From: Bacillota bacterium
GTDB taxonomy: Bacteria > Bacillota_I > Bacilli_A > ML615J-28 > CAG-698
NCBI GenBank assembly: GCA_016280895.1
Contig: JAEEHM010000093.1
Location: 1-64,000, forward strand
Length of the DNA stretch: 64,000 bases
Direction of reading: 5' to 3'
Shown here: positions 26,029-35,108 of the stretch, piece by piece
Layout of the letters: each line of letters opens with the position of its first letter
Position numbering within the stretch: the stretch's first letter is position 1
Made by a program: the position numbers and the translations under genes
The notes under the pieces: model-generated
What the model saw: only the letters and a program-made list of their open reading frames with translations
What the model was told of the DNA's origin: nothing
Databases searched by the model: none

Positions 26029-26049
26029 ATACATAATTACAATTGGTTT

Positions 26050-26083
26050 ATAAAAGAGGATTTTTTCCTCTTTTATTTTTCTT
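26050..26083 (+). terminator. Terminator of the ATPase-TOPRIM operon
   Basis: ATAAAAGAGG pairs with CCTCTTTTAT around a T-rich loop, followed by TTTTT. Confidence 0.85.
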
Positions 26084-26089
26084 TATGTA

Positions 26090-26118
26090 TTGTATTTTTG
26101 ACATTAGTATGTTATAAT
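26090..26118 (+). promoter_or_regulatory. Promoter of the polysaccharide locus
   Basis: TTGTAT (26090-26095), 17 bp, TATAAT (26113-26118) with an extended TG. A perfect TTGACA at 26098 overlaps the region but has only weak TATATA partners. Confidence 0.7.
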
Positions 26119-26127
26119 AAATATATA

Positions 26128-26148
26128 TGTTCGTTCGATTAACGAACA
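26128..26148 (+). promoter_or_regulatory. Palindromic operator at the head of the polysaccharide locus
   Basis: 8-bp perfect inverted repeat TGTTCGTT / AACGAACA with a 5-bp spacer, starting 10 bp after the -10 and so covering the expected transcription start. It is the likely target of the winged-helix protein encoded just downstream. Confidence 0.75.
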
Positions 26149-26171
26149 ATTACTTTGAGAAAGGGAATTTT

Positions 26172-26789
26172 ATGGAAAATAATGCTTTATTTAAGCCTTC
26201 TCCACAATACAAGGAATTGATGATTTTATCAACAATTGCATCAAATAATGATGTTAGTCAAAGAATGTTAGCATCTAAGTTAAACATTTCTTTAGCAATG
26301 GTCAATTCTTATCTAATTGAAGCTGAAAATAATAAATACATAAAATTAGATAATAGTGAAAGAAGAACTAAATATTTAATTACTAAATTAGGTCTTGAAA
26401 GAATCAAAGTTTTAAATATTGGTTTACTTAAATCTTCTTTAGATGTATATAATTATGCTAAGATTGAATGTGAAAAGTTTTTAAGAAGTATTGAAGATAA
26501 AGGTTTCAAAAACATTCTATTCTATGGGGCTGGTGAAGTTGCAGAAATATTATTGTATGTTTTAAATAATGGTACTTTTGATATTTGTGTTAAAGCTGTT
26601 ATTGATGATGATCATAACAAACAAGGCACTAAATTTGTGAATCTTCCCATTATTCCTTTAAGTAAAGTTATAGATTATAAAAATATCGATGGTATATTAG
26701 TATCTAGTTATACTAATATTGACATTATAAATAAAAAACTGAATGATTATGGATATGATAAATCCAAAATATTGAATTTCTTTGAATAA
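26172..26789 (+). CDS. Winged-helix regulator with a Rossmann-like sensor domain
   Basis: 205 residues from the ATG at 26172 (AAGGGAA upstream); the frame opening at 26127 lies inside the operator. Residues 10-75 form a winged helix (DVSQRMLASKLNISLAMVNSYL). Residues 115-200 begin with FKNILFYGAGEVAEILLYVL, a GxGxxAE nucleotide-binding turn like the CoA/NAD-binding domains of Rex-type regulators or of sugar-locus proteins. It heads the UDP-sugar operon and has a perfect palindrome over the promoter, so metabolite-sensing control of polysaccharide precursors is likely. Confidence 0.72.
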   Translation: MENNALFKPSPQYKELMILSTIASNNDVSQRMLASKLNISLAMVNSYLIEAENNKYIKLDNSERRTKYLITKLGLERIKVLNIGLLKSSLDVYNYAKIECEKFLRSIEDKGFKNILFYGAGEVAEILLYVLNNGTFDICVKAVIDDDHNKQGTKFVNLPIIPLSKVIDYKNIDGILVSSYTNIDIINKKLNDYGYDKSKILNFFE

Positions 26790-26812
26790 GAGTACAAAAA
26801 CAGGAGTGTTTT

Positions 26813-27826
26813 ATGAATATTTTAGTTACTGGTGGTGCTGGTTTTATTGGCTCACATACAGTTGTTGAATTAATTAAGAATAAACATAATGTTATAATTG
26901 TTGATAATTTCTGTAATTCTAAAAAATCTGTTATTGATAGGATTGAGATTATTACAGGTATTAGACCAATTGTGTACGATATTGATGTTAGGGATGAATT
27001 AGAATTAGATAAAGTTTTCAATTATTACAAAATAGATGCTTGTATTCATTTTGCCGGTTTAAAGGCTGTTGGTGAATCTTCTAAGATTCCTCTAACTTAT
27101 TATGATAACAACATTGCATCAACTTTATCACTATTAAAGGTGATGAAGAAACACGATGTTAAAAACATCGTCTTCTCATCTTCAGCTACAGTTTATGGTG
27201 AATTTGCACCTGTTCCTTATACTGAAGATACAGAAGTTGGTGGTACAACTAACCCATATGGTACTACTAAATTATTTATTGAATATATTCTAAAAGATTT
27301 ATATAAGAGTGATAAAGATTGGAATATCGCAATTCTAAGATATTTCAATCCAATTGGAGCACATGAAAGTGGTTTAATTGGTGAAGATCCTAATGGTATT
27401 CCAAATAATCTTGCTCCTTATATTACTCAAGTTGCAACTGGCAAGTTAGAATATTTAAGAATATTTGGAAATGATTATGATACTAAAGATGGAACTGGTG
27501 TTAGAGATTATATCCATGTATCAGACCTTGCATACGGACATGTTTGTGCTTTAAACAAATTGAATGAAAAACCAGGTCTTGTTATTTATAATTTAGGTAC
27601 AGGTATTGGATATTCAGTTTTAGATGTATTACATTCATTTGAAAAAGCAGTAGGTAAGAAAATACCTTATAAATTTGTGGAAAGAAGGGAAGGTGATCTT
27701 CCTTGCTACTACGCAAATCCACAAAAAGCATATAAAGAAATGAAATTCAAAACTAAAAGATCTTTAGATGATATGTGTAGAGATCAATGGAAGTGGCAAC
27801 AATATGCTACTAAAAATAATATATAG
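26813..27826 (+). CDS. galE: UDP-glucose 4-epimerase
   Basis: 337 residues, normal length. The NAD-binding turn GGAGFIGSH is at 7-15, and the catalytic YxxxK appears as NPYGTTK near residue 150 after SSSATVYGE. It interconverts UDP-glucose and UDP-galactose (or the GlcNAc forms) to feed polysaccharide assembly. The ribosome site is CAGGAG, and the gene lies 23 bp after the regulator in an operon with pgm, galU and pgi. Confidence 0.96.
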   Translation: MNILVTGGAGFIGSHTVVELIKNKHNVIIVDNFCNSKKSVIDRIEIITGIRPIVYDIDVRDELELDKVFNYYKIDACIHFAGLKAVGESSKIPLTYYDNNIASTLSLLKVMKKHDVKNIVFSSSATVYGEFAPVPYTEDTEVGGTTNPYGTTKLFIEYILKDLYKSDKDWNIAILRYFNPIGAHESGLIGEDPNGIPNNLAPYITQVATGKLEYLRIFGNDYDTKDGTGVRDYIHVSDLAYGHVCALNKLNEKPGLVIYNLGTGIGYSVLDVLHSFEKAVGKKIPYKFVERREGDLPCYYANPQKAYKEMKFKTKRSLDDMCRDQWKWQQYATKNNI

Positions 27827-27840
27827 GAGATATTTTAAAT

Positions 27841-29517
27841 ATGGATACATATTTACAAGAATATAATAGATGGTTAAATAAAATAGAAGATAATCAAGAA
27901 CTTAAATCTTTAAATGATGAAGAAATAAGAGATGCTTTCTATCAAACTATCACTTTTGGTACTGCAGGTATGAGAGGTAAAATGGGCCTAGGTACTAATA
28001 GAATGAATAAATACACTTTAAGAAGAGCTAATTATGGATACGCTCAATTTTTAAAAGATACATATAAAGATAATCTAAGTGTTGTTATCGCAAGAGATAA
28101 CAGATTAAATGGTGAAGAATTTGTGAAAGAATGTGTTAAAGTATTATCCACATTTGGAATAAAGTCTTACATCTTTAATGGAATTACTCCTACACCAGTA
28201 TTATCTTATGCAGTAAGATATTTAAAATGTAGTGGTGGAATTGTAGTAACAGCATCACATAATAATAAAGATTATAATGGTTATAAAATTTATGATAATG
28301 AAGGCTGTCAATTAGTGCCAGCACTTGCTAACATTGTAGTTAACAATGTAGCTAGTGCTCCAGATTATTTTGATATTAAGGTTAATGATTTTGAAGATGC
28401 TTTAAAACAAGGTTTAGTAGAATACGTACCTGAAAAGCTAGAAGAAGATTATTTAAATGAAGTATTAAAGCTTCAAATTAATCCTAATATCAAAAAAGAT
28501 AATTTTAAGATTTGTTACACACCATTACATGGAACTGGTGGAAAGTTAGCATCAAAATTATTTGAAACTTTAGGTTATGATTATGTTAAAGTTAATGAAC
28601 AATTTGTGAATGATCCATATTTTACAACTGTTCCATATCCTAACCCTGAAGATCCTAAAGCATTCACTTTAGCTTTGGAATATGCTAAAAAAGAAAATTG
28701 TGATATAATAATTGCAACAGATCCTGATGCTGACAGAGTTGGTGTTGCTGTAAGAGAAAAGAATGGTGAATATAGACTACTTACTGGTAATGAAACTGGT
28801 GCTATTTTAATCTATTACATTTGTACAAACGCTAATATTTATCCTAATTCTTATATGATTGACACAATTGTAACATCTAGATTAGGTAGAAAGATTGCGA
28901 AGAAGTATGGTGTTAAGACACTTCAAACTTTTACTGGTTTTAAATATATTGGACAACAAATTACTAAACTTGAACAAGAAGGTAAAGATTTCAAATTTGG
29001 TTATGAAGAAGCTTTTGGTTATACTGTAGGTACAATTGGAAGAGATAAAGATTCTTTACAAGGAATGTTACTGGTAGCTGAGGCTGCATGTTTCTTCAAA
29101 CAAAGTTCTTACAGAACTCTAGTTGAAATTTTAAAGATGTTGAATAGTGGCTTTGGCTTTATGCAAGCTAGTCAAAACACTTTAATACTAGAAGGTGAAA
29201 AAGGCCAAGAACAAATCAAGTCTGTAATGAAATATTTGAGAGAACATGAGCTTGATAAGATTGGCGAATATAAAGTTGAAAAATGTATAGATTACAGTAA
29301 ACAAGATTATATCGTAAATGGAATAAACTTAGGTAAAGCTGATGTAATCGAATATAATTTTGATGAAGATAATTATTGTATCTTTAGACCAAGTGGAACT
29401 GAACCTAAATTAAAGTGCTATATTGGTACATCTGGTGAAACTCAAGAAGAATCAGATAATAAAACTAAAGAAATAAAAGATGCAGTTAATGCATTATATG
29501 ATGTAATATTAAAATAG
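27841..29517 (+). CDS. pgm: Phosphoglucomutase/phosphomannomutase
   Basis: 558 residues, the length of the alpha-phosphoglucomutase group found in Bacillota (PgcA-like). The phosphoserine loop is TASHNNKDYNGYK near residue 138, the metal loop DPDADRVGVA near 297, the sugar loop GYEEAFGYTVG near 387 and the phosphate-binding FRPSGTEPK near 516. It converts glucose 6-phosphate to glucose 1-phosphate. It sits 14 bp after galE and 8 bp before galU, giving a direct route to UDP-glucose. Confidence 0.95.
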   Translation: MDTYLQEYNRWLNKIEDNQELKSLNDEEIRDAFYQTITFGTAGMRGKMGLGTNRMNKYTLRRANYGYAQFLKDTYKDNLSVVIARDNRLNGEEFVKECVKVLSTFGIKSYIFNGITPTPVLSYAVRYLKCSGGIVVTASHNNKDYNGYKIYDNEGCQLVPALANIVVNNVASAPDYFDIKVNDFEDALKQGLVEYVPEKLEEDYLNEVLKLQINPNIKKDNFKICYTPLHGTGGKLASKLFETLGYDYVKVNEQFVNDPYFTTVPYPNPEDPKAFTLALEYAKKENCDIIIATDPDADRVGVAVREKNGEYRLLTGNETGAILIYYICTNANIYPNSYMIDTIVTSRLGRKIAKKYGVKTLQTFTGFKYIGQQITKLEQEGKDFKFGYEEAFGYTVGTIGRDKDSLQGMLLVAEAACFFKQSSYRTLVEILKMLNSGFGFMQASQNTLILEGEKGQEQIKSVMKYLREHELDKIGEYKVEKCIDYSKQDYIVNGINLGKADVIEYNFDEDNYCIFRPSGTEPKLKCYIGTSGETQEESDNKTKEIKDAVNALYDVILK

Positions 29518-29525
29518 GAGTTAAG

Positions 29526-30398
29526 ATGAATAAAATACATAAAGCAGTAATACCTGCAGCTGGTTTTGGAACAAGATTTCTTCCTGCTACAAAAGCGATA
29601 GCGAAAGAAATGATTCCCATTATTGATAAACCTACAATAGAATATATTGTGAGAGAAGCAATGGATGCAGGTATTGATGAATTCTTGATTGTAATTAATG
29701 AACATAAAGATTCTATTAAAGAGCATTTTGGTCATAATTATCCATTAGAAGAATTCTTAAAAGAAAAAAATAAAAAAGAAGAACTTGATATTATATTAGA
29801 ATTACCTAATAAAATAAAAGTTGATTATGTAATTCAATATGAACAAAAAGGTTTAGGCCATGCTATTTTACAAGCAAAAGAGTGGGCGAATGGCGAAGAC
29901 TTTGCAGTATTATTAGGCGATGATGTCGTTGTTAATAAAGATTATCCAGCAATCAAGCAATTATGTGATTATTACAATAAAGTCCATTCCACAATCGTAG
30001 GTGTACAAACAGTGCCACTAGAAAAAACTAAATTGTATGGAATTGTGGATCCTTCATTTGTGTTTACTGGCAATGCTACTAAAATTCATGATTTTATTGA
30101 AAAACCAGAACCTGAAAAGGCTCCATCTAGACTTGCTGTTTTGGGTAGATATGTTTTAACTAATAAGATTTTTGAATTATTGGAAACACAAGAAAAAGGA
30201 AAAGGCGGAGAAATACAACTAACAGATGCTATTAAAAGATTAATAGAATTTGAAAATGTTTATGCATATATGTTTGAAGGTAAAAGATATGATGTGGGCT
30301 CTAAAGAAGGATTTGTAGAAGCTACAATTGATTTCGCATTAGATAGAGAAGATTTAAGAGAGATTATAAAAGAATATATTAAAAATAAAAATTTATAA
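29526..30398 (+). CDS. galU: UTP--glucose-1-phosphate uridylyltransferase
   Basis: 290 residues. The start KAVIPAAGFGTRFLPATKAIAKEM contains the nucleotide-binding G-x-G-T-R and the following K motif. VLLGDDVV near residue 137 binds the metal and FIEKPEPEKAPS near 195 is characteristic. It makes UDP-glucose from UTP and the product of the preceding mutase. AGGAG lies before the start; the gene is between pgm and pgi in the same operon. Confidence 0.96.
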   Translation: MNKIHKAVIPAAGFGTRFLPATKAIAKEMIPIIDKPTIEYIVREAMDAGIDEFLIVINEHKDSIKEHFGHNYPLEEFLKEKNKKEELDIILELPNKIKVDYVIQYEQKGLGHAILQAKEWANGEDFAVLLGDDVVVNKDYPAIKQLCDYYNKVHSTIVGVQTVPLEKTKLYGIVDPSFVFTGNATKIHDFIEKPEPEKAPSRLAVLGRYVLTNKIFELLETQEKGKGGEIQLTDAIKRLIEFENVYAYMFEGKRYDVGSKEGFVEATIDFALDREDLREIIKEYIKNKNL

Positions 30399-30412
30399 TT
30401 GGTAGGTTATAT

Positions 30413-31708
30413 ATGGATATAAATTTAGAGCACCTAAGTGCATCTAAGAAACTTAGAGACTTAGGCGATAACGTATTTGAAGAAATAAAAAATAAAACTA
30501 TTGCAGCAAAGAATGATTTGCTGGAAAAGAATAATAAAAAAGAAGATTTAACTGGTTGGATTGATTATCCTAATGAAATATCTGATGAATTGATAGATGA
30601 TATTTTAAAAACTGCTGAAGAAGTAAAGAATAAATGTGAAGTATTTGTTATTATTGGTATTGGTGGTTCTTACTTAGGAACTAAAGCAGTGTTAGAAGCA
30701 CTAAATCCAAGAAGAAGAGAATTTGGAGAATTGAAAATCATATTTGCGGGATTCTCATTATCTTCTAGTTACACATCATATTTATTATCTTACCTAGAAC
30801 ATAGAGCTTTTTGTATAAACTATGTTTCTAAATCAGGTAATACTACAGAACCAGCTATCGCATTTAGACTTTTTAAAAACCTTCTTAAAAAGCAACATAA
30901 GAGTGCATACAATGATTGGATTTATGTAACAACTGATGAAAAAGAAGGCAATGCAATTAAGGAAGCTAAAGCTAATGGATACAAAACCTTTTATATCCCA
31001 TCAAACATTGGAGGCAGATATTCATGTTTTACAGCTTCTACCTTATTTCCACTTGCTTGTAAAGATGTTGATATTAAAGAATTTTTAAACGGAGCAAAAC
31101 AAGCAAGGCTTGTTTGCTTAGCAGAAAGCTTTGATAACAATATTGCAATGAAATATGCATATGCAAGAAACCTATGCTATAGAGCTGGTAAACAAATAGA
31201 AGCGTTGTGTTTATTCTCTCCAAGATTACTTTCACTTGGAGATTGGTGGAGACAATTATTTGCAGAATCTGAAGGCAAATCTGGAAAAGGATTATTTCCA
31301 ATTGAAATGAATTACTCAACAGATTTACATTCAATTGGCCAAATGGTTCAAGATGGTAAAAAGATTCTATTTGAAACAATCATAGATGCTAAATACACAA
31401 TGATGGGATTATCGCTAGAAGAAGATAATGATAATTTCGATGGATTAAATTATTTGGCTGGAAAAGATTTGCATTATATCAATAATCAAATGCTAGAAGC
31501 TACAATTGAAGCTCATACTAAAGGATTAATACCAATTGTAACTATTGGTATTAGTAGAATTGATACTAATCATTTAGGTAAATTAATGTATACATTTATG
31601 TTTGCATGTGCATTAAGTGCATATGTATTAGGTGTCAACCCATTTGATCAACCCGCTGTTAGTGAATATAAAAACAGAATGTTGGAATTATTGAAGAAAA
31701 ACAATTAG
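30413..31708 (+). CDS. pgi: Glucose-6-phosphate isomerase
   Basis: 431 residues, the short bacterial form. IIGIGGSYLGTKAVLEAL near residue 82, the YVSKSGNTTEPAIAFR segment near 138, and the C-terminal VNPFDQPAVSEYKN are signatures of the enzyme. It interconverts fructose 6-phosphate and glucose 6-phosphate and here supplies the pgm-galU-galE branch. It is the last gene of the precursor operon. I see no clear terminator after it, so read-through into the polysaccharide genes is possible. Confidence 0.96.
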   Translation: MDINLEHLSASKKLRDLGDNVFEEIKNKTIAAKNDLLEKNNKKEDLTGWIDYPNEISDELIDDILKTAEEVKNKCEVFVIIGIGGSYLGTKAVLEALNPRRREFGELKIIFAGFSLSSSYTSYLLSYLEHRAFCINYVSKSGNTTEPAIAFRLFKNLLKKQHKSAYNDWIYVTTDEKEGNAIKEAKANGYKTFYIPSNIGGRYSCFTASTLFPLACKDVDIKEFLNGAKQARLVCLAESFDNNIAMKYAYARNLCYRAGKQIEALCLFSPRLLSLGDWWRQLFAESEGKSGKGLFPIEMNYSTDLHSIGQMVQDGKKILFETIIDAKYTMMGLSLEEDNDNFDGLNYLAGKDLHYINNQMLEATIEAHTKGLIPIVTIGISRIDTNHLGKLMYTFMFACALSAYVLGVNPFDQPAVSEYKNRMLELLKKNN

Positions 31709-31885
31709 TTAACGTTAGAGTTGAAATGATTGAATTATACTTAAAAAATAATAGAAGTCTTAATATTTATTATTTGGTGGCAAAAAAAATAATTAGCATA
31801 ATAGTCTAATTTGTCATTTAATACAAGAAATTCGGTTTTTATCTTTTGTTATTTTTTTTAAATAGGAGGAGTAGGAGGAGAAAAG

Positions 31886-32506
31886 GTGTATAAGCATTTT
31901 TTAAAAAGGTTTTTTGATATTATTATTTCTTTTTTTTCTTTGCTAATTTTGTTTCCATTATTAGTGATTTTAAGTGTTTTAGTTGGACTTACATCAAAGG
32001 GACCTGTATTTTTTAAACAAGAAAGAATAGGAAAAAACGGCAAAGTTTTTAAAATGATTAAATTCCGATCAATGGTTGTTGGTGCAGAGTCGCAAGGTGT
32101 TTATTCTGATAACAATGATAAAAGAATAACTAAAATAGGAAAATTCTTGCGAAAATCCTCTCTTGATGAATTACCTCAATTGTTAAATATGTTAAAAGGC
32201 GATATGTCTTTAATTGGGCCAAGACCTCCACTGACATATCACCCATGGAAATTTGAAGAGTACACCGATGAACAAAAAAGAATGTTTGAGGTTAGACCGG
32301 GATTAACCGGCTGGGCACAAGTGAATGGAAGAAAAGAAGTTGAGTGGAACAAACGAATCGAATTAAATGTTTGGTATGTTGATAATATAAGTTTTTGGCT
32401 TGATTTCAAAATATTATTTTTAACTTTTTTTAAAGTTATCAAAAATGAAGGTAATGAAAATAAAGGCGCAACAGTACAAAATATTGAAGAAAAAGAGAGA
32501 CAATAA
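31886..32506 (+). CDS. Priming undecaprenyl-phosphate sugar-phosphotransferase
   Basis: 206 residues, starting at GTG. The ribosome region is a duplicated GGAGGAG (31864-31880), which leaves little doubt about the start. One N-terminal membrane helix (about 12-35) is followed by the catalytic signature: GPVFFKQERIGKNGKVFKMI, KFRSM, SSLDELPQLLNMLKGDMS and GPRP. This is the short form of the WbaP/EpsL family, which moves a sugar 1-phosphate to undecaprenyl phosphate to start each repeat unit. It opens the variable part of the locus, after a 177-bp gap with no recognisable promoter. Confidence 0.93.
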   Translation: MYKHFLKRFFDIIISFFSLLILFPLLVILSVLVGLTSKGPVFFKQERIGKNGKVFKMIKFRSMVVGAESQGVYSDNNDKRITKIGKFLRKSSLDELPQLLNMLKGDMSLIGPRPPLTYHPWKFEEYTDEQKRMFEVRPGLTGWAQVNGRKEVEWNKRIELNVWYVDNISFWLDFKILFLTFFKVIKNEGNENKGATVQNIEEKERQ

Positions 32507-33333
32507 TGGCATTAAAATTAATGTATATAACTAATAATCCTAATGTTGCAGCAATAGCAGAATCATATGGAGTTGATAGAATATTTGTGGATATGGAATA
32601 TATTGGTAAGTCCGAGAGACAAGGTGGGATGGATACAGTTCAATCTCATCATACTTTTGACGACATAAAAAGAATTAAAGCAGTATTGAAAAAATCTGAA
32701 TTGATAGTAAGGTGTAATCCTATTCATGGCGAAACCAAAGACTACTGCTCATCTAAAGAAGAGATAGAGAAGATAATAGAAAATGGTGCTGATATAGTAA
32801 TGCTCCCTTATTTTAAAACAATTGAAGAAGTAAAATTATTTTTGTCACTCGTAAATGGAAAAGTAAAAACAATGTTGCTAATAGAAACGCCAGAATCTGT
32901 AACTATTTTGGATGAAATATTATGCTTGAAGGGAATCGATTTCATACATATTGGCTTAAATGATTTAAGCTTAGGCTATAACAAAAAGTTTATGTTTGAA
33001 CTTTTATCAAATGGTCTCGTAGAAGTCCTTTGTTCAAAAATAAAAAAAGAAAAAATACCATACGGGTTTGGTGGGATTGCTTCATTAGGACACGGAGTTT
33101 TACCATCAGAAAGAATAATAATGGAGCATTATAGATTAGAATCAAGTTGTGCGATTTTATCTAGAAGCTTTTGTAATGCACAGCAAATTTCTGACATAAA
33201 AAAAATAAAGAATACTTTTAAAAAAGGCATTAGGAAAATAAGAAAATATGAAAAACAATGTGAGAGGAAATTTAAACCATTTTTAGATAATGAAAATGAA
33301 ATAAGAAAAAAAGTTGAGGAAATACTAGGGTAA
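32506..33333 (+). CDS. HpcH/HpaI aldolase-family protein
   Basis: 275 residues; its ATG shares one base with the preceding stop (TAATG). RIFVDMEYIG near residue 26, VMLPYFKTIEEVKLF near 105, TMLLIETPESV near 125 and IHIGLNDLSLGY near 150 follow the HpcH/HpaI barrel pattern. The family makes or cleaves 2-oxo acids via pyruvate-type enolates with a divalent metal. Placed before a 2-hydroxyacid dehydrogenase, an aminotransferase and a cytidylyltransferase, it probably builds the carbon skeleton of a polymer substituent. The substrate is unknown. Confidence 0.75.
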   Translation: MALKLMYITNNPNVAAIAESYGVDRIFVDMEYIGKSERQGGMDTVQSHHTFDDIKRIKAVLKKSELIVRCNPIHGETKDYCSSKEEIEKIIENGADIVMLPYFKTIEEVKLFLSLVNGKVKTMLLIETPESVTILDEILCLKGIDFIHIGLNDLSLGYNKKFMFELLSNGLVEVLCSKIKKEKIPYGFGGIASLGHGVLPSERIIMEHYRLESSCAILSRSFCNAQQISDIKKIKNTFKKGIRKIRKYEKQCERKFKPFLDNENEIRKKVEEILG

Positions 33334-33337
33334 TAAT

Positions 33338-34255
33338 ATGAATATTCTTATAACTGGTGCATGGCAATGCAACGAAGATGATTTAACTGCGTTAAATAGA
33401 ATGGGGCACAATATAGTCTTCATGAAACAAGAAAAGGATGAAATTCCATGTGAGGCGACCTGGGTAGAAGCAGTAATTTGTAACAACTTATTCAACTATC
33501 ATGTTATATCGATTTTCAATAATTTAAGATATGTACAAACAACTAGTGCAGGACTAGATAGAATACCAATGGATTATTGTACAAAACATAATATAGTTGT
33601 AAATAATGCTAGAAATGTTTATTCTATCCCAATGGCGGAATTTGCTGTTTCTAGCGTTTTGGATTTATTAAAAAGGAAAATGGATTTTTGGGAAAATCAA
33701 AAACAACATTTATGGAAAAAAATCAGAGATATAGAGGAGCTGAATAATAAAATTGTGTTAATTGTCGGGTGCGGTAATGTTGGCTATGAGTGTGCGAAAA
33801 GATTTAGTGCTTTTAATTGTACTGTACTCGGTGTAGATTTAAACGATGAAAAAAAAGAGTATTTTGATAAAGTGGTTCCAATAATTGATATTTATAATGT
33901 GCTTCCTCAAAGCGATATTATTATTTTAACTTTGCCACTAACAAATAGTACTTATCACTTATTCAATAAAAAGTTATTTGCTATTATGAAAAAAAATTCA
34001 ATAATAGTTAATTTAGCAAGAGGAGAAATAATTAATACTGATGATCTAATTGATAGTTTGAATAAGCATTTGTATGCGGCAATTTTAGATGTTTGTGAGG
34101 ACGAACCATTAGAAACTGATTCAAGATTATGGGATATGAAAAATGTTTTAATTACCCCCCATAATAGTTATGTTGGTAATTCGAATTCCTTAAGACTGAG
34201 AGAGAGAATTATTTCAAATTTAAATGAGTATATGAAGGGAAAAAACTATGGATGA
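33338..34255 (+). CDS. D-2-hydroxyacid dehydrogenase family protein
   Basis: 305 residues. The NAD-binding fold is seen at VLIVGCGNVGYECAKRF near residue 147. The catalytic set is NLARGEIINTDDL (Arg near 227), DVCEDEPLE (Glu near 257) and TPHNSYV (His near 275). It oxidises or reduces a 2-hydroxy/2-oxo acid. It lies 4 bp after the aldolase-family gene and overlaps licD by 8 bp, so the three are co-translated parts of one tailoring pathway. Confidence 0.85.
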   Translation: MNILITGAWQCNEDDLTALNRMGHNIVFMKQEKDEIPCEATWVEAVICNNLFNYHVISIFNNLRYVQTTSAGLDRIPMDYCTKHNIVVNNARNVYSIPMAEFAVSSVLDLLKRKMDFWENQKQHLWKKIRDIEELNNKIVLIVGCGNVGYECAKRFSAFNCTVLGVDLNDEKKEYFDKVVPIIDIYNVLPQSDIIILTLPLTNSTYHLFNKKLFAIMKKNSIIVNLARGEIINTDDLIDSLNKHLYAAILDVCEDEPLETDSRLWDMKNVLITPHNSYVGNSNSLRLRERIISNLNEYMKGKNYG

Positions 34256-35108
34256 ATTAATAAAAATCAAAGAACTTAGGAAATTACAATTAGTTGAATT
34301 ATTTATTTTAGTTGAGTTTAAAAAGTTTTGTGAAAAGAATAATTTACGTTTTTATTTAATAGATGGTTCTCTTTTAGGAGCTGTTAGACATAAAGGTTTT
34401 ATTCCTTGGGATGATGATATTGACGTTTGCATGTCCCGAAAGGACTATAATAAAATGATTGAAGTTTCTAATTGCCACATTAGTGATAAAATTGAATTAC
34501 TCGATCCAAATACAAATAACGAATTTAAGGGCATTGTGCCATTATTGATATATAAGAATTCTGAGGTTATATCTAAACAGTTTAGAACAAATGAAAATTT
34601 GAAGATAAGTATAACCATTTTTGTTTATGATGGAGCACCAAAGAATAAAATACAAAGATTTTTTTATTATAATCGAATGTTTTTGCTAAGAGCTAAGCAT
34701 GCTTTGTGCAGAGCTGATTTTAAACATGTTAATACTAAAAAAGCAAAGATATTTGGGCCGTTATTGAAACCATTTTTTAGAGAAAAAAATGTTTATAAGT
34801 ATAAAAATAAAATTTTAAAATTGCAACAAAAGTATCCGTATGATAAATCTTATTATGTAGCAACAAATGCGGATAATGGTCCGCAAGTAGGTTTGTTCAC
34901 AAAAAAAGAATTTGAAGAACCTATTAAACTAGAATTTGAAAAAATGATTTTCTATACATATAGTTGTTATAAAATAGCTCTTGAAAGAAATTATGGAGAT
35001 TATATGACACCTCCACCAGATAATAATCGGGCAACAAGGCATAGTTTTAATGCAAGTATTGAAGCAAACTTTGATTTTAATTTTTTAGACAAGGAAAAAA
35101 TAATATGA
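34248..35108 (+). CDS. LicD-family transferase
   Basis: 286 residues. The LicD signature is clear: IDGSLLGAVRHKGFIPWDDD near residues 36-55, with the DDD metal site continuing into IDV. LicD enzymes move a phospho-alcohol such as phosphocholine from a CDP carrier to a cell-surface glycan. A cytidylyltransferase four genes on would provide such a CDP donor. It overlaps the dehydrogenase gene by 8 bp and the next glycosyltransferase gene by 4 bp. Confidence 0.88.
   Translation: MDELIKIKELRKLQLVELFILVEFKKFCEKNNLRFYLIDGSLLGAVRHKGFIPWDDDIDVCMSRKDYNKMIEVSNCHISDKIELLDPNTNNEFKGIVPLLIYKNSEVISKQFRTNENLKISITIFVYDGAPKNKIQRFFYYNRMFLLRAKHALCRADFKHVNTKKAKIFGPLLKPFFREKNVYKYKNKILKLQQKYPYDKSYYVATNADNGPQVGLFTKKEFEEPIKLEFEKMIFYTYSCYKIALERNYGDYMTPPPDNNRATRHSFNASIEANFDFNFLDKEKII

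Noticed and set aside
31709-31885. A promoter or riboswitch before the priming transferase
   Set aside because: No pair of -35 and -10 elements with suitable spacing and no clear stem-loop or T-run was found, so I left the gap unannotated.
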